DNA of 64,000 nucleotides from Rutstroemia sp. NJR-2017a BVV2 (lineage: Eukaryota; Ascomycota; Leotiomycetes; Helotiales; Rutstroemiaceae). Location: positions 822,014-886,013 of the forward strand of contig NJPS01000043.1 of assembly GCA_002946415.1 (NCBI GenBank), read 5' to 3'. Made by a program: the position numbers and the translations under genes. Within the stretch, counting starts at the first letter, position 1. The number at the start of each line of letters is the position of its first letter. The notes beneath the pieces were generated by a model. That model ran no database searches and was not told where the DNA came from. It saw nothing but the letters and a program-made list of their open reading frames with translations. This document shows positions 12,350 through 23,691 of this stretch, piece by piece.

Positions 12350-13492
12350 ATGGATCATACATCTCAAGCGTTTGCCCAGAAATGGCCTTCTCTTGCCAAA
12401 TTGGAAGAGTGGGAGACGGAAGTACTTGCTCTTTTTTCGCACATCGTATCACTGGCATGCTAATACGCGACGCAGTCTCACGATGGACGGGAGGAGGCAC
12501 TTCTAAAGTACATTCTTGCGCTGGATCCACTGCCCGATACACCTAATGCTGGTGAGTGCTGTACATCTTGCCTACTTGCTGATTACTATCGACATTCATC
12601 TCCGGCCCTTCTGCTTCAGTCCTCAACTTCCCCTTCCTTTTCCTTGTTCTCACCCTCACCCACCCTTCCTCCCACGCCCCCCTCACACAACCTCACCATA
12701 TCCATCCACCCCAATAACTCTCCCCTCCCCCAGTCCTCTCCGCAATCGACTCCTTCTCCCTCAACCACTCCTTCCTCATCAGCGTCGGTCCGCACAAAGC
12801 CGGTATCCTGCGCGACCTCATCGCGCAGCAGAAACCAAAAGTTTTGCTTGAGCTTGGTGGATATCTAGGTTATTCAGCTATTTTGTTTGCTGAGAAGATG
12901 AGGGAGGTACATGGTGGTATGTGTATTTTCTATCTTTTTATTTTGTCTTGACACAAATAAGTACCCATCCATTCACACATAAATACTTACTTACTTACTT
13001 ACTTAATTTCCCCAAAACAAGATTCCTCCATCCCCAAAATCATCTCCCTCGAGCCCTCCCCCCTCTTCGCCTCGATCTCGCAGCAGCTAATCTCCCTCGC
13101 CGGCTTGGAATCCCTAATAACCATCATCGTCGGCACCGCATCCAGCACCATCCCTAACCTGCAACTAGACAAACAAAGCGTAGATTTCCTATTCCTAGAC
13201 CATGTTGAAGATCTCTACATCCAAGATTTCCAGAACGTGGAGCAGCAGAGACTGTTTAGTAGGAATGTGATGGTGGTCGCGGATAATGTCGTTAGACCCG
13301 GGGCGGAGGAGTATAGGACGTGGGTTAGAGGGGAGAGGATGAGCGGGAAGGGGTGGAGGAGTAGAGGGGTGAGGGGGTTGATTTGGCCGGGGGAGTGGGA
13401 GGTGAGTTAGTGGGAGTGTTTTGTTTGTGGGGAATGGGGCTAATGTTTGGTGTGGGTAGGATGAATTGGAGGTTAGTACGTTTGGTGGGTAG
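12350..13492 (+). CDS. Catechol O-methyltransferase-like SAM enzyme
   Basis: Five exons (12350-12421, 12476-12551, 12734-12916, 13022-13401, 13460-13492) with consistent phases give 247 residues. Recognisable parts are DGREEALLKYI, the SAM-binding motif LLELGGYLGYSAILFA, the acidic residue in ISLEPSPLFA, the DFLFLDHVEDLY metal/substrate segment with its Asp, and VVADNVVRPGAEEY. This order matches COMT-type methyltransferases, which transfer methyl from S-adenosylmethionine to a catechol hydroxyl using magnesium. The physiological substrate in fungi is not established here. Intron 1 is 54 nt with a weaker GTACTT donor, intron 3 contains an ACTT tetranucleotide run, and the last exon is only 33 nt. 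No signal peptide is evident, so it is probably cytosolic. Confidence 0.88.
12982..13004. repeat. TTAC/ACTT tetranucleotide microsatellite in a COMT intron
   Basis: A run of about five ACTT units lies inside intron 3 of the COMT-like gene, between donor 12917 and acceptor 13021. It should be length-variable between strains; no functional role is evident. Confidence 0.7.
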
Positions 13493-14820
13493 GTGGTGGG
13501 TTTGATGATGGATTGAGGGAGGCTGAGGAAGGGGCTCTTGGATTCTTTGGAGACTCTAGTTGGATGTTCAGAATCAACTAGGTTGGTGAAGTTCCGAGCA
13601 TGAGAATTATTATGACGAGGAGAAAGGTGATTATGGTTGGGAGGGCAATGTAGATCGGCGGGAGAGAATTGTGGTGGCATATCCATAGATACGCAATCAC
13701 CATAGCTCAAAAGACAATGCAACGAGAAACAAAGAAACTATCCCCCGAATAAAGATGTCAAAATCATCAACCCTCGATTCCAAGCGAATGACCTCCTCAT
13801 CCTAGATGCTAAACCAAGGCCATAAATAATGCGAACATTTAAACTGCAGCCATAGTGACAGCTCCTACACTCAAGAGCACAGCTTGCTAAACTAGGAACG
13901 CGAACAGAACTAAAGTACCATCCCAGCTTATTATAACCATGCCATAGTCCCACTGGGTGCAAGTAGTCGTTCTTCATCGTAAGCGTAAGCAGACGCCATA
14001 CTGCTAGGAATCGCGTTTTCTGAGATAGACAATACAGTAACAAGTCATAAATGTGAAATTATCAAGACGTCCGCGCAAAAGGTGCTGAGAAGAGTGATAT
14101 TTGTTATTTCGAATCAGTTAAAATCAATCGTACAAGGTACTAAGATGGAATGGACGTACTTCGATGGGATATTAGTCCAGACGAATGAAGCAGCAGAGGA
14201 GACAGAAGTGAAAGAGACGACAGAGGATGGCGGTAACAATGACCAACACCGACCTACTACATCCGCTCAGCCCTCATGAACACCGTACCGTTATCCTAAT
14301 CTACCAACCAGTATCCCCTCCAAATATATCCGTTGTAACGTCTGGTATTATAGTCGTTGCGAGGAGTCGTCTACTCTACTAAGAATCGTATGATTGACGG
14401 AGTAACAGATCCGTTAGTATGCCTACCTATACAGCCAGACAGTACTCTGAGCACCATAAGAGTTTGTAGATGAATTGAATGCTATTTGATATTGCAGTTG
14501 AAAGGAGCTCAGCTAGCTACCATTCTCGCAGCTCCAAGTGCAAGGCACAACCATATTTAAGGCCACATCACCCAGCCCGTATGCATTTGTGTTTGTATTC
14601 GTGTTCTCCTTCCTCAACCTTTATGTGGCCGCAGACTTCGTGTCAAAATGGCAAAGCGATCCAGCCCACCCGAGTTCCTAGCAAAGCAAATACACAGAAA
14701 GCCAGTATTCCTCTCCAGTTCTGCCAAGCCCCTCATCCAAGGTAATAACCACCACAATTTTATCCTTTTCCTCCACAACGCACCGCACATCACACCGTCC
14801 ATCCCACAGCAACGCTATCC
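13493..14820. other. Intergenic between convergent genes
   Basis: 1.3 kb between the ends of the COMT-like gene (rightward) and a small leftward gene. Because the neighbours converge, only 3' regions are expected. A short frame starting at 14648 has an exon-like look but no convincing continuation (see rejected items). Confidence 0.5.
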
Positions 14821-15108
14821 TCACTTCTCCCCCTTCTCCTCCCTCTCCTCCTTCACCTCCGTAAACCCCAAAAACTCCCCCTTACCTCCCTGACTCCCCC
14901 CCTCATTCTCCTTCTTCAGCCCCGCCCACTGCATATCCCTCTTATAAGCCTGAAGATCCCAGCTCTGCGTGCGGGCTGGATTGGGTCTCCAGGTCTGGGT
15001 CGGGGAGGCAAGTTCTTCGCCTTTGGAGTTGCGGCGGCCGTCGGGGATGGTGATGTTGGTTGGGTTGGTGGAGGTGGAGTGGATGGGGAGAGGGGTTGTT
15101 GATGCCAT
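14821..15108 (-). CDS. Small uncharacterised protein, 95 aa
   Basis: A single uninterrupted frame starting at the ATG at 15108. The protein is hydrophilic, with a Ser/Thr/Pro-rich N-terminus, a central block RRNSKGEELASPTQTWRPN followed by ARTQSWDLQAYKRDMQWAG, and a Lys/Glu-rich tail. The central RRNSKGE and QSWDLQAYKRDMQ pieces look like a constrained motif rather than random translation, and I have an impression of similar small fungal proteins, but I cannot name the family. There is no signal peptide or membrane segment. A GATTGATT repeat lies directly upstream of the ATG. An in-frame upstream ATG at 15261 is less likely, since the extra residues are low complexity. Confidence 0.6.
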   Translation of the reverse strand: MASTTPLPIHSTSTNPTNITIPDGRRNSKGEELASPTQTWRPNPARTQSWDLQAYKRDMQWAGLKKENEGGSQGGKGEFLGFTEVKEEREEKGEK

Positions 15109-16227
15109 GGTGGATTGATTGATTGATTGATGAGATGGAGGAGAGTTGTTGGGTGATGTGGTGTTGGGTTGGGTTGAGTGAGAGAGGTACTGGATGGATG
15201 TTCTTTGAAGGAGGAAGATAGAAGTTCGAGTTGAATCTGCGAGGAAGAAGTTATTTATCAACCAACTATCCTACTCCCACCCCCGGGGTCCAAATTAGCA
15301 TATGCCAATCACTCCACTCTTGCCAGTCCCCCATTGCAGGTGCAATCCCGTCCAGATGCGGGGCGGCGCATAAACACCAGAGGATCAATCACTCCACTCA
15401 CATACCTTAAACACGTTCACACCAACACCACAAATGCATATGTTTTATGATGTAAACCCAGCGACAAAAACAGGAATCTCAACGTTACTCCTCCTTTCTC
15501 GACCAACAGGAACAGCAGCGATAAACGCCCGTACGTTACCCAGAGCCATTATTGTGGAGAAGGAGCTCTGTTGTGTGGAAAATGAAGGGTAGCATGTTCG
15601 TGGTAGGGATCGACTGGAGGGACGTGTAACGCTAAGAAGAATGAGGGGTAGCTTTAGCTATTTGGTGAAGTAATTGCTGTATACGGTTAGATCAAGCTGT
15701 CGATAAGAAACTTTAATTGCTTATCGCTCGAAAATTGTTGCCACTCTTTCCTTATTTTCCCAAACCGAACTAAATTAACTATTTTCAACCTCAAGTTTTT
15801 ATCTATTATTTATCAATGCTCCTCCGCTCTGTTTACATCTTATCAAAAGCTTCACTGGCCATGAGATGAGGACGCTAGAAATACAGTTTTTGATATTTTG
15901 CTATGGACTATTGGCACATCTAACCTCCGTGGTTTACTTTTCTTCTTCTTAAGCTACTCTAACTTGTCCTCCCAATTTGAATCCTCTCGAAAAGCTGTGC
16001 AGCAATCTGATTACAGTGACAGAAAAAAGATAACAACGCCTCGCTATGCATAATATGGGTATGGACATGAAAAGAGCCTGGAGTCATGCATCATCGTATA
16101 CAAGAGTGTTCATAATGCAACCCAACCCACCAGTGGTATCGACCGTCATGAAAGTATGAATGGAGTTCGCTCTCCAAAAAAATGCCCGGATGGCAATCGC
16201 CAGAAGGACCAGAGATACTTGGGACGT
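15109..16227. other. Intergenic: promoter of small gene, 3' side of FHA gene
   Basis: Both neighbours run leftward. No gene, RNA or repeat structure could be supported in this 1.1-kb stretch, apart from the GATT repeats at 15115-15131. Confidence 0.5.
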
Positions 16228-17825
16228 TCAAGGAGTTCTTGGACGTTTCCAGTAGTATTGCTAATGAGAGTCAGTGACGGTGTCACAGATTGATAGATAC
16301 TGACTTAGCTTACTTTGTGTTGCTTTCTGCAGCTTCTCAAGCTTGGCTTTCTCAACCCCTCAGTTACGGTCTCCTTCCTCTGCTGATCGGTATCCTCATC
16401 TGGGATATAATAATATTCACTCTCTAGGGGCTTTCCAGCGGCATCCTTTCCATTTCGATGAATCTCACCAATAAACTTGGTTTTATTCAGCATCTTTCTC
16501 AGGTCTTCCTTCAATAGGCCCTTGTTTTCCTGACTCGAAGCGTTGAAGCCTTTGAGTTCTGCTGGAAGGTTGTTGAGAATGACCGACAGAGGAGTCGACT
16601 GCAGACGGGAGAAGGCGAGTTGATTTGCTACATGGTTGATGATAGGAGTAACATCACCTTCTTCGGTGGATGCAGAGCTATATCTACTCTCAGAACGCAT
16701 CGAGTCGATTTTACCACGACCTCGAGCAGCTTCTGGTGAGTCGCCAGCAGTGACTTTGGCCATTCGAGACGAGATGTTTGCACCGAAAGGACCGAATGAG
16801 TGGATGATTGGGTCGTTTTCTTCATCTGGGTCATCTTCTGGCTCGCTGAGTTCACTTTCCTGGCTGGACGGATGGGACGCGGAGAATGATGTTGCTGTAA
16901 TAGTTGGAGAGCATGCTGCTTCAGTGACCTTGGCCGACGACTCAGCGACGTCCTCCGGCTTGTCCTCGTAGACTTGAATGAAAGTCTTTTCTGCGTCTTC
17001 CGAAAACAAGTTGGATAAATCTGCAGCTGCAAGAGACCGGCGAACAGGAGTTGGAGATACTGGCGAGGGAACGCGTGCATGGCGGCGAACAGGGCTGGAA
17101 TGAATAACTTCGCCATCAGCAGTAATGGCAGTTACCTTACCCTTTGGAGAATTATCCTCATGCCACGCAGGCTCGATTTGCGGAGCAACCGATTCGACAC
17201 GACTGCCGTGAGGCCAAGAAATCAAAACCCTTGCGTCCTGAACATCCAACATAATCTCCGCATATTCGGTTTCCGAAGTGAAACTATCCCCCTTTGCCAG
17301 CTCCCATGTCCGACCTTGACAATGCAACTTCACCCCGTTCCAACCACAGCATACAATCTCAATTTTATTCGATTCGAGCGGTACCGATGCAGCGATGTAT
17401 CGAGCCTTGACGTGAACACGAGAGATAAGACGATTGGCAGACAATTGATAATGGGAGGAGTTGCTGGATCTACCCATGCGTATAGTCTCTCCATCCTCGG
17501 GTAGTTCGACAGTAGGCACGGCTGAAAGTGGAGCTCGTTCAATTGATGACCGAGTTCGATGCAGACCGGGCCTCGCGTGTACTCCTGGAGGTGAAGAGGA
17601 CAGGATACCAGTCGTGGAAGTAGGAATTGGCGTGGGATATTGCTCTCGAATTGGATCCATTGGACATGGTGACGTGCGAACCCTTTTATAGGTTCGACCT
17701 GGAAGGCTAGGTGAAGAGGAAAAGAGCTCAAAGGCCGGGAGTAAGGTAGGTGCTGGCCGCTTCGTACCCGCCATGTTGGGCATGGTAGGTTGAGAATTAA
17801 TTTTGCTTGGAGAAGAGTCCATCAT
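16228..17825 (-). CDS. TOS4: FHA-domain protein, Tos4/Plm2 type
   Basis: Exons 17825-16314 and 16260-16228 give 514 residues; the 53-nt intron has a GTAAGC donor and TTAG acceptor, and the last exon encodes only QYYWKRPRTP, extending the conserved basic end (SLRSCRKQHK then QYYWKRPRTP). The FHA phosphothreonine-binding fold spans about residues 104-203, with IRMGRSS and the SRVH motif (135-138) that contact phosphopeptide. The middle is Ser/Pro/acidic and disordered. A conserved C-terminal block (STPLSVILNNLPAEL) fits the family. Tos4-like proteins bind chromatin near promoters and act in the G1/S and DNA-damage programmes; this role is by family only. Two adjacent ATGs (17825, 17822) could start translation. 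Confidence 0.82.
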
Positions 17826-19977
17826 GATAGATAGTTATTCCTTTGGTGTTAGATGGTGAAAGAGTAAAAAGGAATTTTCTCTAAAGTGGATATCTCAACG
17901 GATCGCGACCTAGACGCGGTGGGTTAAGTAGAGCCTTTCTCCAACGCGAAGTTCATGGGATCCTTTTTCCTCTAGTGCTTCGAGATTGGGGGGAAATGGA
18001 AAATTGGAAAGAACGGGAAATAAGTAAAGTGGTAAGACAAAAGATGGAAGAATTGAACAAGTGAGGCGTGAGAGGAGAGGAGAGCAGAGACTCCGAAACT
18101 ATTTTTACGAATTGCGTGTGAGTGTAGGTGGAAAGGAAAGGACTGGGTTTTGTATGGCCGCGACCCACGATCGTGTAGGTGACATGAGGAACACGGCGTA
18201 CGGAAGATGGAAGGTTTAAAGAGGTGGTGCGGTGCTTCCTAGACCCATAGTACCCAGACCAGACGCGGGTCGCGTTCACGTTCACTCTAAAAATGTTCGC
18301 TTGCTGCTATAAGCGATTTTCTGCCGGGTAACTTTGGAAATGATATGAAATGATATTGGCATCTGCACAAAAGTTATGAGCGAGGTTTCATGACGTTTGA
18401 CAACGAATCGACGCTCAGGGTTTGGGAATTGGGAGGAGCAGACAGGCAGGATGGATGGCGGAACACAGATAGATGAATGGACAGCTTTGCAAATGGTGAA
18501 TACTTCCCCTCGTTATGAGCGTGACCTTCATCTGCTATTCAATTGATACTCGCATAGCCAATCTCCCCTCTCCCCTCCCCTCTCCTCTCCTCTCCCCTCT
18601 CCCAGACTTGCCTTTCACAATTTTATGCCCCTCGTCTCGCACGCTTCAGGTTATACACATACATACACATACATATCCATCACATATCTCGTCACCAACC
18701 GACCAACCGACCAACCGCAATAACGCCGGGTCAGCAACTCTTTTCACACACGCGCACATTCACGTCTACGCCCACGCCTCCGCCTACCTCGTACCTAACC
18801 TACGTGCCCCGAGCCAATCCGTTACATCCCATTCATTCATCCATCTCATCATCCATCCCTCCCAGCCATACAAAAACTCCACCACCCACATACCATCCCA
18901 TACCAACCCGTACGCGAAGTGCCGCCGTTCCCAGCCCAGCCTCCCCGTGCGCAACTCTCTTCCCATTACAGTAGATCGTTCCTCACGCGAATCTCGTCGC
19001 GATTCGGTGCTGCCGTTTTTCTCTACGCGCTTGCTGCTCTGCATCTGGACGTGCTACCTACCTTGCTTACCTGTTACTTTTAAATGGAGCCCGATGTCCT
19101 TTGATTATGTCAGAGTTACCAGCTGCCTTGGTCGGGGCATGTATGTGAGAGGAGAATTTTCTTTTTTTCTTCCTTTCCTTTCTTGCTTGCTGTACATGCG
19201 GCGGGATTGGGCTGCCTAGATAGATTGCTGAATACACCTACGCATGCATGTGCTCATCTAATTGTCTCGTCCTCCTTCTCACCGGCCGGAACATTCACTG
19301 GTGTCGCGGACCGTGGTCGTGTGAGTGAGTCCTGCAGCATGCCAGCAAGTGAGCTCCTGGGCGGTGAGATTAAGGGATCGAGGATGCACTCAATGGCTCG
19401 TGCGAATTGTGCAAATTAGTTTCCCAGCTCGGTGTATAAAAATGTAAAAACAAACGTATACGGTTCATGCTTCCATCCTTTGGCTCTGGAGCCTTGGGAC
19501 TGAATGAGGGGTTTCTTTTTGCAGGCAGGCACGATTGGCTTTCTCCAACTTTAGCTGCGGTCTAATGGAACTTATTTCTCGTGTCGTCAGATCCGGTGAA
19601 TTATAAAAGCAATAAAATCGCGTCCAATTTTGCATGCTAAAACCCTTCAATTACCATGGCTCCCATGGCGCGTCTGGAGATAAAATGAAACCTCAGCCTG
19701 TTCCCCTGATTCGTAGCCTTGCATGTGCATTACGGCGCGCCGCAAACTGCGCAGATGCCACACCTCGGAGTATTCTGTCAGGAAATGCCGACGCCAAAGA
19801 AATTTATCAAAATCAAAATCGCAAAATTTCTTATCGTAGGAAGCTTTTTCTGAATTTTTGGTTCAGAAACATCCACGAGGAGAAAGATTGACTTTTTGCG
19901 CACTCTTTTGTTCGTGAAGTTTTCTCGTACTGTCAATTGGGAGATTAGTGTTTTTCTGATATCAGGAAAACAATACA
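17826..19977. other. 2.15-kb divergent promoter region
   Basis: Lies between the leftward FHA gene and the rightward Cic1-like gene. It holds a C+T-only tract (18563-18603, CTCTCCCC-type units), ACATAC repeats near 18659-18675 and a three-copy GACCAACC-type repeat near 18693-18717. Frames across it translate to low-complexity peptides and are not supported as genes. Confidence 0.5.
18563..18603. repeat. Polypyrimidine tract (CTCTCCCC-type units)
   Basis: About 40 bases of C and T only on the plus strand, in the long divergent promoter region. Such tracts are frequent upstream of fungal housekeeping genes, but this one lies about 1.4 kb from the nearest start codon. Confidence 0.8.
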
Positions 19978-21234
19978 ATGGCACCAGCTGCTACTGCGTT
20001 GACCAAGAAGGTCGAAAGTGGTTCGCCATATCAACTTGATCATGAACAGGTATTTTTATTCCCTCGAGTTGCAGGCAGTTGCTACAATACTAACTCCACC
20101 CAGGTTCTCAAAGCCTCAAAGGCTCTGCTGAAGCACATTTCCAGCTCTGAGAAGAAAGATTCCAAATCCGATGGCCCTCAGAATCTCCTCGCAGAAAACG
20201 ATTCCAACGACGCTGAATCCACACCCATCTGGCTTACCCTCACAACCAAGAAGCACATCACCGACAAGAAACGCCTCAAGCCCCAAAAGATCGCCGTCCC
20301 CCATCCCCTGAACACCTCCGAAACCACCACCATCTGTCTCATCGTCGCCGACCCCCAACGAACCTACAAAGACATCGTCGCATCCCCAGCATTCCCCGCC
20401 TCCCTCTCCAAGCGCATCACCAAAGTCGTCGGCGTCGACAAGCTCAAGAAGAAATACAAGCAATACGAAGCGCAGCGCAAACTCTTCGCCGAGCATGACA
20501 TTTTCCTCGCCGACGACAGAATCATCACGCTTCTGCCAGGGCTCCTCGGTAAAACTTTCTACAAATCCACCACAAAACGCCCCATCCCCGTAATCCTCCA
20601 ACCCGAAGCTCCTCGCAGCGACGGAAAGAGAATCGCTCGTCCAAAAGGAGAAGGCGCACCAAAAGCCGCTGAACCTAAGAAAATCGCCGCCGAGATCGAA
20701 AAAGCTATTTCCAGCGCCGTGGTCTCGCTCAGCAGCTCCACGAACAGCGCCATCAGAATCGGATACGCGAGCTGGGACGCGAGCCAAGTAGCAGAGAACT
20801 TGGAGACGGTGGTGAACGCCGTGGTGGAGAAGTACGTCCCGAAGCAATGGAGAGGCGTAAGGGGTATCCATGTCAAAGGGCCGGAAACGGCAGCGCTGCC
20901 GGTGTGGCTCGCGGACGAGCTGTGGACGGAGGAGGCGGATGTGCTGGATGAGGAGACGGTGAGGGGGATTGAGGAGAAGGCGGCGGTGGCGAAGGAGAAG
21001 AAGGGGGGGAAGAAGAGGAAGAGTAGGGGGGTGGAGGGGGAGATTGAGGGTGAGGGGATGGAGAAGAAACAAAAGTTGTTGGAGAGTAATGATGATAATT
21101 TGGACAAGGAGATTGCGATGAGGAAGGAGTTGTTGAAGAAGCAGAAGGAGGATGCCGCCAAGGAGGTTGACGCCATACCAGTACCGGTGGTGGTGAAGAA
21201 GTCGAAGAAGGTTAAGACTGTGGCTGTTGCTTAG
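19978..21234 (+). CDS. CIC1: Ribosomal L1-fold ribosome-biogenesis protein, Cic1-like
   Basis: Exons 19978-20049 and 20104-21234 give 400 residues; the 54-nt intron (GTATTT..CCAG, TACTAAC branch site) is in frame and stop-free, so retention would add 18 residues. Residues 30-280 match the ribosomal L1 fold of Cic1/RSL1D1/Utp30 proteins, with IWLTLTTKKHI, the conserved QRKLFAEHDIFLADDRI and GKTFYKSTTKRPIPV. The C-terminus is a long Lys/Glu-rich charged tail with a nuclear-localisation-like end (KKSKKVKTV). Family members sit on pre-60S particles in the nucleolus. Choice of Cic1 over Utp30 rests on length and the basic tail and is moderate. Confidence 0.85.
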   Translation: MAPAATALTKKVESGSPYQLDHEQVFLFPRVAGSCYNTNSTQVLKASKALLKHISSSEKKDSKSDGPQNLLAENDSNDAESTPIWLTLTTKKHITDKKRLKPQKIAVPHPLNTSETTTICLIVADPQRTYKDIVASPAFPASLSKRITKVVGVDKLKKKYKQYEAQRKLFAEHDIFLADDRIITLLPGLLGKTFYKSTTKRPIPVILQPEAPRSDGKRIARPKGEGAPKAAEPKKIAAEIEKAISSAVVSLSSSTNSAIRIGYASWDASQVAENLETVVNAVVEKYVPKQWRGVRGIHVKGPETAALPVWLADELWTEEADVLDEETVRGIEEKAAVAKEKKGGKKRKSRGVEGEIEGEGMEKKQKLLESNDDNLDKEIAMRKELLKKQKEDAAKEVDAIPVPVVVKKSKKVKTVAVA

Positions 21235-21714
21235 GTGGGCTGTTTTGTCTGTCCGTCAAGCTATCTGGTGGTAAAGAACAGGAAGAAAGGAAGAAAGAAG
21301 GAAAGAAGGGAAAAGAAAAAGCAGTATCTGATCATAAACGACTACACCATGTTGTCTAAACGGAGGTAGATATCGCAGTGGCGTTTTGGAGTTCACCGCA
21401 TGCATAAATAACTAAGGGTGGGCAGAAAATTCAAGAGCTTGAGAAAAGTAATGGATGGCATTGTATGGCATTACTCCTTGCATTGCTGTGGTCTTGTAAT
21501 GGTTTCGAACAATCTATCTAGTGCCTAGGCTGTCGATGAGAGGGATCAATCAAGTGATGAAGACATCCAGCAACCTGCTTGTGGGAGAATTGAATATCAT
21601 TCTGTGCTATCATTCTTGAAAAGCAAAAACGCCATCCCATCCGACCGGACCGGTATCTAGAAGTACAAACTACGCACATGGGATCAATTTAAGGCCAAAC
21701 CACCAGCCCCTACC
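21235..21714. other. Intergenic between convergent genes
   Basis: 3' ends of the Cic1-like and thioesterase genes face each other here. A purine-rich GGAAAGAAGAAAG run occupies about 21281-21318. Nothing else was seen. Confidence 0.6.
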
Positions 21715-22906
21715 CTACAATTCCTCTTCATGTCCATTCCCCCCCTTCTCCTCTCTGTCATCGAACTTCCTCCCAAACACCCCAAAATTCTCCTTAAAAG
21801 CCTTCTCTAACAACTCCTCACTCAACGCCATATGTGCCCCCGGCGCCTTCTCAAACCTCAACGCACCCCTCTCATCCAGACTCTTCAGCCCCAACCAGTC
21901 CTCCTTGTAGATGGCCCTCTCCCTCAACGGCAGCACCTCCGTCCCATTAACCTCGCTCCACCACGCGCTCTCCTTCGGAATCACAGTCTCGTCCTCCTCA
22001 AACACATACATAACAAACCGCTCCAATTTCTGCATATTCGCCTTATACGTCTCATTCTTCAACAGCCGCTCATTATTGATATCGGCGAGGAAATTTGAAA
22101 ACTCGAGATACGGCCCGAGGTTCGCGGGGTCACGGAAATATTGCGCGGGCACGAGACGGGACTGTACGAAGGCGGACCAGGTGTTGGAGCGGAGGAGCGA
22201 TTGCGCGCCGCGGCAGAGGAAGTCCGTCGGAGAACAGGATTGGAAGGAGGAGATGCCGTTGTGCTGGGAGCCGAAGGTTAGGAGGGAGCGTACGGGCGGG
22301 TTGTTGCAGCGGGAGATGTATCCCCGGAGAAATTGCCCGCCTTGGGAGAAGCCGATGGCGTCGATGGCGGGGGCGGTGCTGAGGATGGGGTGGGCGGAGA
22401 GGAGGGCGCAGACTTGCTCGATTTGGACTGGGGGTGGGGAGGTTAGAGTTTGGTGTTATGGAAGAGGGGTTGGGGGTGGGGATGGGGATGTTGAGGGGAT
22501 ACATACGGGTGAGGTTCCCAAAGAATGTTGCGGTTCGATCCGCGGATGCATCTTCGTCTAGGTGAATATTATAAACGAATGTCCCGGGATGCACGGCAGC
22601 AGCTAGTTCTCCAACTTGCGCAAGTCCATCGGCTTTGTAGTTATCGCCCAAACCATGCCAAATCACCAACGGAAGTGGCGTGTCATCATTATCGTCGTCG
22701 TTGGTGCTGGCGGTAGCAACAGTAGCTTTGCGGGTCTTGTCCGATAGACTCAGGTTGAAGATACTAGGAAGCGGAGCATTTTCGTCGTAGGACCCGAGGA
22801 TGGGATCAATTGCGATGGGGAAATCGGCGATACTTTCTGGTACGACGATGGCGTTGATGAGGGATGCGCTGCTGAGCAGCGAGAGAAGCTTGGTGATGGG
22901 CGCCAT
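21715..22906 (-). CDS. PPT1: Palmitoyl-protein thioesterase 1
   Basis: Exons 22906-22507 and 22427-21715 join across a 79-nt intron (GTATGT..CCAG) to give 370 residues. There is an N-terminal signal peptide (SLLSSASLINA), then the family hallmark LVIWHGLGDNY near residue 80, the nucleophile S161 in IGFSQGGQFLRG, RCNNPPVRSLLTFGSQHNGI after it, and a C-terminal region with the probable catalytic His in PGAHMALS. PPT1 enzymes remove palmitate from cysteines of proteins in the vacuole/lysosome. An acidic Asn/Asp insertion (STNDDDNDDTP) sits just before the hallmark motif, and the C-terminus adds a charged tail. The family is present in filamentous fungi and fission yeast. Confidence 0.95.
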
Positions 22907-23691
22907 GCTCGGTGGCGGTTGGACTTGGTTACTGTTCGAGCTTGGTTGGTGTAATCAGATACTGAAGACTAGATCGTAAGGATGAATCGGAGTTATGAAT
23001 AGATGAATTCGAGGAGGCTAGATGGTCACCGCTTATTGTAATCTGGTTCCTCGAAGTGGAACATGCCTTTGTGATGTTCCAGCCGAGTACAAGCTGAGGT
23101 TATCTTGAATGCGATCGCAGCCCGTCCCCACAAAGCCGCTTTAACGATGAAGGGTTGTGCATGCGCGGCCGACGGGAGGGGATTAATGTGTCTCCGGGTT
23201 ATGTGCTGAAGTTGATAATCTTCAGAATTTCTTAGGCGATATTGACATAGGTTTGCGCATATCCAAAAACAAGAGGAAATTCGACGGGCAGAGTTGATTG
23301 CTTGATGAGGGGCAAGAGCAAAATTCTGAAACTTCTCCAAACCCAATTTCCGGTTTAATGTTGTGGCATTTGTCGTAATACTCCTCTTGTATCGAGCGCG
23401 ATACGGGCATTTCTACCACGAGATTCGAGCTAGCCGACTACCAAGATTCTTCATTGCTCATCGCGCATCCACATCCACCACGTTCATCAACGTCTGAAGT
23501 CTTGCGGCACTTATCGACACGTACCAGGTGATTGAGGCCGAACTGCGGGCGCTTTCCAATCAATTTAATCGTCGCTGGATAACGAGCGGGGCCGCTCGAC
23601 TCTCTCTGGGACGTTTTGACCAGCCGGTCGAATTGCGCAAGCTTCATACATACATAGATCGCAACGGTCTCTCTTTGGCTCTATTATCGAT
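22907..23691. other. Divergent promoter region, PPT1 / CTK2
   Basis: 785 bp between the starts of two divergently transcribed genes. No coding frame with protein character, and no clear TATA box near either start. Confidence 0.6.

Noticed and set aside
14648..14739. Exon-like plus-strand piece (MAKRSSPPEFLAKQIHRK) ending at a CAAG/GTAATA donor
   Set aside because: No continuing exon with protein character follows before the convergent small gene at 14821; kept as chance or 3' UTR.
18515..19219. 234-codon plus-strand frame in the long promoter region
   Set aside because: Translation is low complexity from C/T-rich and ACATAC repeats, with no motif; fits non-coding promoter DNA.
20116..21072. 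318-codon minus-strand frame under the Cic1-like gene
   Set aside because: Shadow of a codon-biased real gene; product is repetitive Leu/His/Arg and Gly/Phe/Asp runs.
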